Of a stretch of DNA of 5,603 bases, positions 1 through 5,603 are shown piece by piece. The stretch spans positions 1-5,603 of the forward strand of contig PBGQ01000033.1 of NCBI GenBank assembly GCA_002720125.1. The letters run 5' to 3'. Source of the DNA: Rickettsiales bacterium (GTDB lineage Bacteria > Pseudomonadota > Alphaproteobacteria > TMED109). The notes beneath the pieces were generated by a model. The model searched no databases, was not told the origin of the DNA, and saw nothing but the letters and a program-made list of their open reading frames with translations. Each line of letters starts with the position of its first letter. Position 1 is the stretch's first letter. A program made the translations under genes and the position numbers.

Positions 1-236
1 TAAAAGCTTGGAAAGGTGATAAAGCAGGCAACCTAATTTACAGAAAGACGGCTAGGAACTTCAATCCTGTAATGGCTACAGCAGGAAAAGTTACGGTAGC
101 AGAGGTCGAAGAAATTTTAGAGGAAGGAGAGCTTGACCACGATAATATTCATACTCCTGGAATCTATGTACAGAGAATTATAGAAGGAAAAAACTACAGT
201 AAAGCAATTGAAAACTTAGTATTTAGGGAGAAATAA
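1..236 (+). CDS. scoA: Succinyl-CoA:3-ketoacid CoA-transferase subunit A, C-terminal fragment
   Basis: Partial gene, cut by the left window edge; the reading frame has codons beginning at position 3 and ends at TAA 234-236, leaving 77 visible residues of a subunit normally near 235 residues. The product would pair with the next gene's subunit to move CoA from succinyl-CoA to acetoacetate, giving acetoacetyl-CoA and succinate in the cytoplasm. The visible part fits the C-terminus of family I CoA-transferase alpha subunits: a KAGNLIYRKTARNFNP stretch, then an acidic AEVEEILEEGEL helix, then the conserved HTPGIYVQRI segment close to the end. The stop codon touches the scoB start, so the two are almost certainly co-transcribed and translated together. 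The assignment rests on these motifs plus the neighbouring B subunit. A related acyl-CoA transferase specificity, such as acetate CoA-transferase, cannot be excluded from this fragment. Confidence 0.92.
   Translation, partial: KAWKGDKAGNLIYRKTARNFNPVMATAGKVTVAEVEEILEEGELDHDNIHTPGIYVQRIIEGKNYSKAIENLVFREK
225..230 (+). promoter_or_regulatory. Shine-Dalgarno site supporting the TTG start of scoB
   Basis: AGGGAG lies inside the last codons of scoA, six bases upstream of TTG 237. This spacing suits initiation at the TTG. It argues against the first in-frame ATG at 258-260, which would leave the site too far away. Confidence 0.65.
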
Positions 237-884
237 TTGGGATGGAATAGAGAAGAAATGTGTAAAAGGGCTGCAGAAGAATTAAAAGATGGATTCTATG
301 TTAACTTAGGTATAGGAATGCCAACTTTAGTAGCAAATTTTATTCCGAGCAGAAAAAAAATTACTTTGCAAAGCGAAAACGGTATGTTGGGCATGGGACC
401 TTTTCCAGAACGTGGAGATGAAGACCATGATTTAATAAATGCAGGCAAACAAACCATAACATCACTGCCAGATACTAGTTATTTTTCATCAGCTGACTCT
501 TTTGCAATGATAAGAGGAGGACACATAGATTTGTCAATACTCGGAGCAATGCAGGTTTCCCAAAAAGGTGACCTAGCTAACTGGATGATACCTGGAAAGA
601 TGGTTAAGGGCATGGGGGGAGCAATGGATCTAGTAGCAGGAGTTAAAAGGGTAATTGTTTTAATGGATCATTGTGCAAAGGACGGATCCCCAAAAATTGT
701 AAATAAGTGCAGCTTGCCATTAACAGGAGCTGAAGTAGTAAACTTGATAATTACAAATTTGGGTGTGTTTCTTATAGATAATGGTATAAAATTATTAGAG
801 TTTGCTACAAATGTAAAAAAGACGGAAATAATCAATTCTACCGAAGCGGAAATAGAATTTCCCTCTACTGACAATCTAAAATAA
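237..884 (+). CDS. scoB: Succinyl-CoA:3-ketoacid CoA-transferase subunit B
   Basis: Complete 215-residue beta subunit of the CoA-transferase, close to the usual length. The catalytic glutamate is visible as E47 in the SENGMLGMGP motif (residues 46-55); in this family it forms the covalent glutamyl-CoA intermediate. The N-terminus has the typical NLGIGMPTLVANFIP segment (residues 23-37). A later GGAMDLVAGVKRVIVLMDH region (from about residue 127) is also characteristic. The start is TTG at 237, directly after the scoA stop. It is preferred because the resulting GWNREEM leader matches family N-termini and a good ribosome-binding site precedes it; ATG 258 would remove these residues. With scoA it forms a two-gene unit for acetoacetate activation, possibly linked to ketone-body, leucine or short-chain acid breakdown (inference). 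Its last 20 bp overlap the 3' end of the convergent oxidoreductase gene. Confidence 0.95.
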   Translation: MGWNREEMCKRAAEELKDGFYVNLGIGMPTLVANFIPSRKKITLQSENGMLGMGPFPERGDEDHDLINAGKQTITSLPDTSYFSSADSFAMIRGGHIDLSILGAMQVSQKGDLANWMIPGKMVKGMGGAMDLVAGVKRVIVLMDHCAKDGSPKIVNKCSLPLTGAEVVNLIITNLGVFLIDNGIKLLEFATNVKKTEIINSTEAEIEFPSTDNLK

Positions 885-1839
885 TTTTTCCAGTATTTTT
901 TCTTTCGATCAACAAATTTAATGCTTTTCCTGCATCTTTTAATTTGAATTCCTTGTATACAGTTGGATTAATTTTTTTATTAATAAATAAATTTTCTAAA
1001 GCTAAAAAATCTTCCTCAATTTTTTTAGGGTATCTATAAGCGTATTCCCCCCAATATAGGCCTTCAGCTCTAGCATTCTTTAATAGTAATCTATTTGCTG
1101 GTAAATCAGGTATCTTTCCTGAAGCAAATCCTACGATAATAATTCTACCATTCCAATTTAAGGTTTTAACGACATCAAGCGTTGCTTGCCCTCCTACCAT
1201 ATCTATGACTAAATCTAAACTTTTTATCCCTAGTTCTTTTAATTTAGTTCTAATTATATCTTGCTTGTAATTAATTACATAGTCTGCACCATGGCTTAAG
1301 CAAACTTCTAATTTTTTAATGTCTCCGCCACAAGCTATTACGGTTGCGCCGTATGCTTTAGCTATTTCCACAGCAGCTATACCTACGCCGCCTGTCGCTC
1401 CTAATATTAAACAAACATCATTCTTTTTAATATTTCCTTTTTCCACTAAAGAACTAAATGCAGTACCATATGCAACAGGAAACCCTCCAGCTATTCTTAA
1501 AGACATATTTTTAGGAATCTTGTAAACATTTTCCTCCGGTACAATCACACACTCTTTATAGCCTCCATATTTCATAATTGCCATTACTTTATCATTTACC
1601 TTTATTCTTTTAGATGCGGTTCCAACTTCTAAAACTATTCCTGAAACTTCTAATCCTGGTGAGAAAGGAGGTCTGGGTCTTTCCTGATATTTTCCTTTAA
1701 TTGTAAGAATATCGGCAAAATTTACACCTGCATAATTTACCTTTATTTTAACATCATTTTTACCTAATTCTTCATGTTCTAATTTCTGATATTCTAGTTT
1801 ATCTGGTTGACCAAATTTTTTTACTATTATGTTATACAT
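865..1839 (-). CDS. NADPH:quinone oxidoreductase-like, zinc-independent medium-chain dehydrogenase/reductase
   Basis: Complete 324-residue protein of the medium-chain dehydrogenase/reductase superfamily, quinone-oxidoreductase (zeta-crystallin) branch. The N-terminal GroES-like domain (about residues 1-125) carries the NYAGVNFADILTIKGKY motif (35-51) and a PGLEVSGIVLEVG segment (61-73). The Rossmann domain has the nucleotide-binding GATGGVG loop at 147-153. The four-cysteine structural zinc loop of zinc alcohol dehydrogenases is absent, which fits a zinc-independent reductase. The family transfers electrons from NAD(P)H to quinones or to activated alkenes such as enones and acyl-CoA derivatives; the substrate here cannot be read from sequence. 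ATG at 1839-1837 is the natural start. An AAAGG about 13 bases upstream is a weak ribosome-binding site. The gene converges on scoB with a 20-bp 3' overlap and diverges from the IalB-family gene across 68 bp. A link to CoA metabolism through scoAB is possible but unproven. Confidence 0.88.
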   Translation of the reverse strand: MYNIIVKKFGQPDKLEYQKLEHEELGKNDVKIKVNYAGVNFADILTIKGKYQERPRPPFSPGLEVSGIVLEVGTASKRIKVNDKVMAIMKYGGYKECVIVPEENVYKIPKNMSLRIAGGFPVAYGTAFSSLVEKGNIKKNDVCLILGATGGVGIAAVEIAKAYGATVIACGGDIKKLEVCLSHGADYVINYKQDIIRTKLKELGIKSLDLVIDMVGGQATLDVVKTLNWNGRIIIVGFASGKIPDLPANRLLLKNARAEGLYWGEYAYRYPKKIEEDFLALENLFINKKINPTVYKEFKLKDAGKALNLLIERKNTGKIILDCQ

Positions 1840-1907
1840 TTTTCTTGTAGACCTTTGATTGAATTTAAATTAAAACTAAGTTTACTTATTACTTAATTGG
1901 AGTAAAT
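1840..1907. promoter_or_regulatory. Divergent intergenic region, probable promoters for both flanking units
   Basis: These 68 bp separate the start codons of two divergent genes, so signals for the rightward ialB-like/rlmN/argG unit should lie here, with leftward signals for the oxidoreductase. Visible elements are a perfect 10-bp palindrome AATTTAAATT (1862-1871) and a perfect tandem heptamer TTACTTA (1882-1888 and 1889-1895). GGAG at 1899-1902 serves as the ribosome-binding site five bases before ATG 1908. On the minus strand TTTTAAT resembles a -10 element. I could not find a convincing -35/-10 pair on either strand, so the promoter role is inferred from gene orientation. Confidence 0.4.
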
Positions 1908-2420
1908 ATGAAATTTAAAATTTTTAATATATGTTGTTTTTTGCTTTTAATTAACATTTCGCTTGCGGATGAAAATAAATACATAAAACAAGGAGATTAT
2001 CAGACTTGGACCGTCTTTGCTAAAAAAAATAAAGAGTTATGTTACGCTATAGCCAGTCCAATAAAATCTGAAGGAAGCTACAATTTAAGAGGTAGGGTAA
2101 GTATGGTTGTAGCAAGAAGACCCAAAGAAGACTCAAAAAACTTTATAGGTATAGATTTTGGTTACTCTTTTCCAGACGATGCAAAAGTAAAAATCACCAT
2201 AGATCAAAATACAGATTTTCAATTGCATACTTTTGAACAAACAGCTTGGACAGACCCTAAAGACAAATCTAAATTAGATGATGTTATAATAAAAGAAATG
2301 ATACGAGGTATAGATTTAGAAGTTTTTGGAAAATCAGAAAGAGGAACCAATACTAAAGATTTATATTCTTTAAAAGGTTTTGCTAAGGCTTATAAAAAGA
2401 TAAAAGAAACTTGTGGATAA
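1908..2420 (+). CDS. Secreted invasion-associated locus B (IalB) family protein
   Basis: Complete 170-residue protein with a clear Sec signal peptide: MKFK basic start, hydrophobic core about residues 5-18, and probable cleavage after SLA at residue 20, so the mature protein should be periplasmic or secreted. C9 and C10 sit inside the hydrophobic core and do not form a lipobox. The mature part fits the IalB family. It has a WTVFAKKNKELCYAIASP segment near the N-terminus (about 34-51) and the family-like ending DLYSLKGFAKAYKKIKETC. C45 and C169 are the only mature cysteines and could form a disulfide (inference). The family is named after a Bartonella invasion locus but is widespread in free-living alphaproteobacteria, where its exact role is not established. 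The start ATG has GGAG five bases upstream. The gene overlaps rlmN by 8 bp and probably leads the operon. Confidence 0.82.
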   Translation: MKFKIFNICCFLLLINISLADENKYIKQGDYQTWTVFAKKNKELCYAIASPIKSEGSYNLRGRVSMVVARRPKEDSKNFIGIDFGYSFPDDAKVKITIDQNTDFQLHTFEQTAWTDPKDKSKLDDVIIKEMIRGIDLEVFGKSERGTNTKDLYSLKGFAKAYKKIKETCG

Positions 2421-3483
2421 TTCTTTAAAAAAAAATATCTATGACTTGGACAAACAAGCATTAGATGAATTTATTGTCGATGCTGGCTTTAAAAAGTTTA
2501 GGTCTAAGCAGATTTGGAACTGGCTTTATGTGAATGGAGCAAAAGAATTTAAGCAAATGAAAAATATTTCAAATGACTTAATATGTAATTTAGAAAAAAG
2601 TTTTTTTATTAGCCCACTTAGAGTCAAAAAATACATGAAATCTAGCGACGGCACTATTAAGTGGCTTTTTCTATTAGAAGATCAAAAAGAAGTTGAAACA
2701 GTTTACATTCCGGAAGGAAAAAGAGGAACAATTTGTGTGTCTTCTCAAGTAGGTTGTGCATTAGCTTGCTCTTTTTGTCATACTGGTACGATGAAGTTTA
2801 AAAGAAATCTTAATATGTCAGAAATTATAGGGCAAGTGATATCTGTCAAAAATGAAATAAAAGATTGGCAAAAGAGAACAGAAGAGAGAAAGGTTACAAA
2901 TATTGTTTATATGGGTATGGGAGAACCATTACTTAATTATAAAAATGTTATCAAATCTATCAATCTGCTCAGCGATGAGGAAGGACTTGCTATATCAAAA
3001 AGAAAGATTACATTGTCGACTTCCGGGGTTGTTCCAAGGATTAATGATTTCAAACACGAAAAAGATGTAAATCTAGCTATATCTCTGCATGCTGTTTTTG
3101 ATAATAAAAGGAACGAATTGGTGCCAATCAATAGAAAATGGCCACTGTCAAACCTTATTGATTCCTTAAAAAAATATAGTATTTATAGAGATAAGAAAAG
3201 AATAACATTCGAGTACATTATGCTGAAAGATGTAAATGATTCCGTAGAAGACGCAAAGGAACTAATTAAATTAATCAGAAATTTAAAGGCAAAGGTTAAT
3301 TTGATACCTTTCAATAGATGGCCTGGTTCTAAATATGAAGTATCTTCCAACGAAAGAATAGAAAAATTTCCAAAATATGTTATGGAAGAAGGAAAAATTT
3401 TAGCTACTATCAGAAAGCCTAGGGGAGAAGATATATTGGCAGCGTGTGGTCAATTAAAATCTTTAAACCTTAAACAAATTTAA
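2413..3483 (+). CDS. rlmN: Dual-specificity 23S rRNA / tRNA adenine-C2 methyltransferase RlmN
   Basis: Complete 356-residue radical SAM enzyme that methylates C2 of A2503 in 23S rRNA and of A37 in a subset of tRNAs. The radical SAM cluster motif CxxxCxxC is C115, C119, C122 within QVGCALACSFCHTG. The methyl-carrying C-terminal cysteine is C345 in DILAACGQL. A further cysteine, C108 in TICVSSQ, matches a conserved position of the family. The GMGEPLLNY motif (168-176) contributes to SAM binding. The N-terminal accessory domain (about 8-60, YDLDKQALDEF, RSKQIWNWLYVNG) supports the long form. The start is GTG at 2413, eight bases inside the preceding gene; the next in-frame option, TTG 2446, would cut into that conserved N-terminus. 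No strong ribosome-binding site precedes the GTG, suggesting translational coupling. An A9 run covers codons 5-8. A Cfr-type resistance enzyme is unlikely given the housekeeping context. Confidence 0.96.
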   Translation: MDNSLKKNIYDLDKQALDEFIVDAGFKKFRSKQIWNWLYVNGAKEFKQMKNISNDLICNLEKSFFISPLRVKKYMKSSDGTIKWLFLLEDQKEVETVYIPEGKRGTICVSSQVGCALACSFCHTGTMKFKRNLNMSEIIGQVISVKNEIKDWQKRTEERKVTNIVYMGMGEPLLNYKNVIKSINLLSDEEGLAISKRKITLSTSGVVPRINDFKHEKDVNLAISLHAVFDNKRNELVPINRKWPLSNLIDSLKKYSIYRDKKRITFEYIMLKDVNDSVEDAKELIKLIRNLKAKVNLIPFNRWPGSKYEVSSNERIEKFPKYVMEEGKILATIRKPRGEDILAACGQLKSLNLKQI

Positions 3484-3488
3484 GGAGA
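3482..3488 (+). promoter_or_regulatory. argG ribosome-binding site overlapping the rlmN stop codon
   Basis: AAGGAGA, the strongest Shine-Dalgarno match in the window, begins within the rlmN TAA stop (3481-3483) and ends four bases before ATG 3493. The tight packing indicates that argG is expressed on the same message as rlmN and is efficiently initiated in its own right. Confidence 0.75.
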
Positions 3489-3492
3489 ATTT

Positions 3493-4674
3493 ATGAATGA
3501 TACAGTAGTTTTGGCTTACTCAGGTGGTTTGGACACATCAGTTATTTTAAAATGGTTACAAGAAGAAAAAAAACTTAATGTCATTGCCTACATTGCAGAT
3601 TTAGGTCAAAGAGAAAATCTTGACCTAGCAAAGAAGAAGGCCATTAAAATGGGAGCAAAAAAAGTTATTGTAGAAGATTTAAAAAACGTGTTTGCAAAAG
3701 AATTTATATTTCCAATGTTTAGAGCAAATGCTCTTTATGAGGGAACTTATCTTTTGGGAACTGCTATCGCAAGACCTCTTATTGCAAGACAGCAGATCAA
3801 AATTGCTAGACAATATAAGGCTAAATATGTTTCCCATGGAGCTACAGGTAAAGGAAATGACCAAATTAGATTTGAATTGGGTTATTATGCTCATAATCCA
3901 AAAATAATTGTAATTGCTCCTTGGCGAGAATGGAACCTTAATTCAAGGACAGATCTCATTTCATACGCAAAAAGAAATAAAATTAAAGTTCAAGCAAATA
4001 AAAATAATGAACCTCCCTATTCAATGGACGCAAACCTTTTACATATCTCATATGAAGGAAAAATTCTAGAAAATCCTTGGACGGAACCACAAGAAAAAAT
4101 GTTTAAAATGACAAAAAATCCAAAAAAAACTAGTAAAAGGGGGGAAATAGTTGAGATAGGGTTTAGAAGGGGAGATCCCGTATCTGTTAATAAAAAAATA
4201 TTATCTGCATATCATATTATGGAACTTCTAAACAAAATTGGAGGAAGAAACGGAATAGGAAGACAGGATATAGTAGAGAATAGAACTATAGGTATGAAAT
4301 CTAGAGGCGTTTACGAAACTCCTGGAGGAACAATTTTATTAGCTGCTCATAGGGCAATAGAGAGCATGATATTAGATGGACCTACTGTATGCTTAAAAGA
4401 TGAGATAATGCCAAAATATGCAAAAGCAATTTATGATGGCTTGTGGTTTAGTTTAGAAAGAGAAATGATGCAATCATTAGTAGATACAAGTCAAGCAGAG
4501 GTAACAGGAGATGTGAGGATTTTTTTAAGACAAGGAAACATTATGGTCTTAGGTAGAAGATCAAAAAATAGTAAATACAATGAGGCCTTATCAACTTTCG
4601 AAGAAGATAATGTCTACGACCAAGGAGATGCAGCTGGATACATTAAGCTAAAATCTCTAAGGTTTAGAAGTTAG
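3493..4674 (+). CDS. argG: Argininosuccinate synthase
   Basis: Complete 393-residue cytoplasmic enzyme that joins citrulline and aspartate at the cost of ATP (to AMP and PPi) to make argininosuccinate, the penultimate step of arginine synthesis. Both family signatures are intact: AYSGGLDTS at residues 8-16, the N-type ATP pyrophosphatase loop, and GATGKGNDQIRF at 116-127, which helps bind citrulline/aspartate. A further conserved stretch is GMKSRGVYETPGGT (267-280) in the C-terminal domain. Length is close to the usual 395-410 residues. The ATG start is backed by a strong ribosome-binding site and a 9-bp gap after rlmN. It is the last gene of the rightward unit, and its final 4 bp overlap the convergent yggT. 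I see no attenuator or ARG box, and argH is not in the window, so local arginine control is not evident. Confidence 0.97.
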   Translation: MNDTVVLAYSGGLDTSVILKWLQEEKKLNVIAYIADLGQRENLDLAKKKAIKMGAKKVIVEDLKNVFAKEFIFPMFRANALYEGTYLLGTAIARPLIARQQIKIARQYKAKYVSHGATGKGNDQIRFELGYYAHNPKIIVIAPWREWNLNSRTDLISYAKRNKIKVQANKNNEPPYSMDANLLHISYEGKILENPWTEPQEKMFKMTKNPKKTSKRGEIVEIGFRRGDPVSVNKKILSAYHIMELLNKIGGRNGIGRQDIVENRTIGMKSRGVYETPGGTILLAAHRAIESMILDGPTVCLKDEIMPKYAKAIYDGLWFSLEREMMQSLVDTSQAEVTGDVRIFLRQGNIMVLGRRSKNSKYNEALSTFEEDNVYDQGDAAGYIKLKSLRFRS

Positions 4675-4964
4675 CCAAAATTGAGTAATCCAGAGTACTC
4701 AAATAGTAAATTTCTAAAGAAAATTAAAACTATAATCAATATCAAAGGCGAGACATCTACACCCCCAAGATCAGGCAATATACTTCTTATTGGCTTTAGA
4801 AGAGGTTCAGTAACCTTATAAAGAAAATTTCCTACTAAGTTTACAAAGTTACTTGAAGTATTTATTATTCCAAAAGCAATTAACCAGCTCAGAATTGCTT
4901 GAACGATCAGCAACCATATAAATATTTCTATTATTTGACTTATTAGAATAACTATAGATGTCAT
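4671..4964 (-). CDS. yggT: YggT family integral membrane protein
   Basis: Complete 97-residue inner-membrane protein of the YggT family. It has two hydrophobic helices, about residues 4-32 and 70-91, joined by the conserved loop with VTEPLLKPIRSILP (51-64) and GGVDVSPLILI (67-77). These are the family hallmarks. Bacterial homologues have been linked to osmotic tolerance, and chloroplast relatives to cytochrome b6 assembly or nucleoid organisation; the molecular role remains unclear. The gene converges on argG with a 4-bp overlap and lies 92 bp downstream of the ammonium transporter gene on the same strand. ATG 4964-4962 is the natural start, but no Shine-Dalgarno sequence precedes it. A TACAAT hexamer only six bases upstream could make the transcript leaderless (inference). 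A probable terminator between amt and yggT suggests that yggT is expressed separately. Confidence 0.9.
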   Translation of the reverse strand: MTSIVILISQIIEIFIWLLIVQAILSWLIAFGIINTSSNFVNLVGNFLYKVTEPLLKPIRSILPDLGGVDVSPLILIIVLIFFRNLLFEYSGLLNFG

Positions 4965-4979
4965 AATAATATTGTATTG

Positions 4980-5007
4980 AAAAAAAAATTTTTTTATAGA
5001 TTTTTTT
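4980..5007. other. A/T homopolymer tracts in the amt-yggT gap
   Basis: Nine A (4980-4988) run directly into seven T (4989-4995), and after ATAGA another seven T follow (5001-5007). A7/T7 is self-complementary and should form rigid, curved or easily melted DNA. On the minus strand the T9 run could reinforce termination of amt messages that pass the main hairpin, or act as an UP-like element ahead of yggT. The function is inferred from composition and position only. Confidence 0.4.
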
Positions 5008-5008
5008 C

Positions 5009-5043
5009 AAAAAGTAGCAAAAGAATAATTCTTTTGCTACTTT
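5009..5043 (-). terminator. Rho-independent terminator of the amt gene
   Basis: A perfect 15-bp inverted repeat has arms at 5011-5025 and 5029-5043 and a 3-base loop. It starts 13 bases after the amt stop codon. Read on the minus strand, the stem ends in CTACTTTTT, giving a short U-run of five (partly within the stem) before G and an A-tract. On the plus strand no U-run follows, so the signal is oriented for leftward transcription. The stem has only four G-C pairs, but its length and perfect pairing make it the strongest hairpin seen in the window. Confidence 0.72.
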
Positions 5044-5056
5044 AAGAAAGAGCAGG

Positions 5057-5603
5057 CTACTTTTTTGAGACGCCTTCTAGACCTGCTGTACCCGTTTCTA
5101 CTAGATCCAATCCATATTCTTCATCTTCATCAGATGCTCTTATTCCAACGGTTGTCTTTAATATCATCCAGACTATGGTTGAACCAATAACAGTGAAAGC
5201 ACCAAATGCTATTACACCGATTAATTGTACACCAAAACTGGTATCACCATTTGTAAAAGGTACAATTAATGTTCCCCAAATACCAGCTATTAAGTGGGCA
5301 GGAATGGCTCCTACTACGTCATCGATTTTTAACATATCCAAAAGTTTCATTCCATACATACAAAGTATACCTCCTATGGCTCCGATGATTATAGCTTGTC
5401 CTATACTTGGAGTTAAAGGCTCTGCAGTAATACTGACTAACCCTGCAATTGCACCATTTAAGGTGGCGCCAATATCAGTTTTACCAGTCACAATTCTACT
5501 TAGTATCATTGGGCCAAGAACTCCGCCAGATGCTGCCATGGTAGTATTGCTAAATATGGTGGCCACTGCATTAGCGTCTACATAAGTTCCAAGAGCTAAT
5601 TGA
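5057..5603 (-). CDS. amt: Ammonium transporter (Amt family), C-terminal part
   Basis: Partial gene; its 5' end lies beyond the right edge. The open frame continues to base 5603 and reads QLALGTYVDANAVA at the border, so the internal GTG at 5566 is a valine codon and not the start. The visible 181 residues cover about five transmembrane helices, corresponding to the last five of an eleven-helix Amt protein, plus a cytoplasmic tail. Family landmarks are NTTMAASGGV, LNGAIAGLVSITAEPLTPSIG and DDVVGAIPAHLIAGIWGT. The histidine in PAHLIAG (residue 103 of the fragment, codon 5296-5294) corresponds to the second histidine of the twin-His conduction pore. The protein imports ammonium across the inner membrane. 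The acidic tail has GLDLVETGTAG and ends in SKK; it lacks the HGExAY-type sequence of E. coli AmtB. No glnK is seen downstream, where a terminator and then yggT follow. Confidence 0.94.
   Translation of the reverse strand, partial: QLALGTYVDANAVATIFSNTTMAASGGVLGPMILSRIVTGKTDIGATLNGAIAGLVSITAEPLTPSIGQAIIIGAIGGILCMYGMKLLDMLKIDDVVGAIPAHLIAGIWGTLIVPFTNGDTSFGVQLIGVIAFGAFTVIGSTIVWMILKTTVGIRASDEDEEYGLDLVETGTAGLEGVSKK

Noticed and set aside
878..905. Possible rightward terminator after scoB: AAAATA / TATTTT arms followed by a T-rich stretch
   Set aside because: The stem is only six A-T pairs with a 10-base loop, which is expected by chance in DNA of this composition and too weak to call.
1319..1525. 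Plus-strand open frame of 68 codons opposite the oxidoreductase gene
   Set aside because: It is antisense to a well-supported gene, has no ribosome-binding site and its proline/alanine-rich translation is a typical shadow.
3692..3907. Alternative-frame plus and minus open frames within argG
   Set aside because: argG is intact with both family signatures across this region, so these are shadows.
4681..4702. Inverted repeat TTGAGTA / TACTCAA just after the argG stop
   Set aside because: A 7-bp stem with an 8-base loop, no following T-run, and located inside the yggT coding region; not convincing as a terminator.
4965..5056. Possible riboswitch or small RNA gene in the amt-yggT gap
   Set aside because: Apart from the terminator hairpin and the homopolymer tracts, no known riboswitch core or multi-helix fold could be recognised.
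5175..5585. Plus-strand open frame of 136 codons opposite amt
   Set aside because: The minus strand encodes clear Amt family motifs; the opposite frame is a composition-driven shadow rich in P, I and A.

Overview
The window looks like a piece of a small, streamlined, very AT-rich alphaproteobacterial genome, most likely from the marine SAR11 (Pelagibacterales) group. The reasons are the low G+C content (about a third by eye), AAA/AAT/TTA-type codon use throughout, almost no intergenic DNA, and gene content and neighbourhoods typical of alphaproteobacteria, such as an IalB-family gene next to rlmN. The assignment is an inference, because no rRNA or other marker gene is present. I see no mobile element, CRISPR array, tRNA or rRNA.

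Left block (1-884, + strand): the 3' end of scoA followed directly by a complete scoB. Together they encode the two subunits of succinyl-CoA:3-ketoacid CoA-transferase, which activates acetoacetate. scoB starts at a TTG that abuts the scoA stop codon. A zinc-independent NADPH:quinone oxidoreductase-like gene (865-1839, - strand) converges on scoB, and the two 3' ends overlap by 20 bp.

Central block (1908-4674, + strand): a compact probable operon of three genes. The first encodes a secreted IalB-family protein, the second is rlmN (23S rRNA/tRNA m2A methyltransferase) and the third is argG (argininosuccinate synthase). The first two overlap by 8 bp. The argG ribosome-binding site overlaps the rlmN stop codon. 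A 68-bp divergent intergenic region (1840-1907) must carry the signals for this operon and probably also for the oxidoreductase.

Right block (4671-5603, - strand): yggT, a small two-helix membrane protein whose 3' end overlaps argG by 4 bp, then a 92-bp gap, then the C-terminal part of an ammonium transporter gene cut by the window edge. The gap contains the best non-coding signal in the window, a perfect 15-bp hairpin that looks like the amt terminator, followed by long A and T tracts.

Functionally the window combines ketone-body/CoA metabolism, translation-quality RNA modification, arginine synthesis and ammonium uptake. It reads as ordinary core genome. I found no convincing new biological system; the points worth checking concern gene overlaps, unusual starts, the amt tail and the amt-yggT gap.
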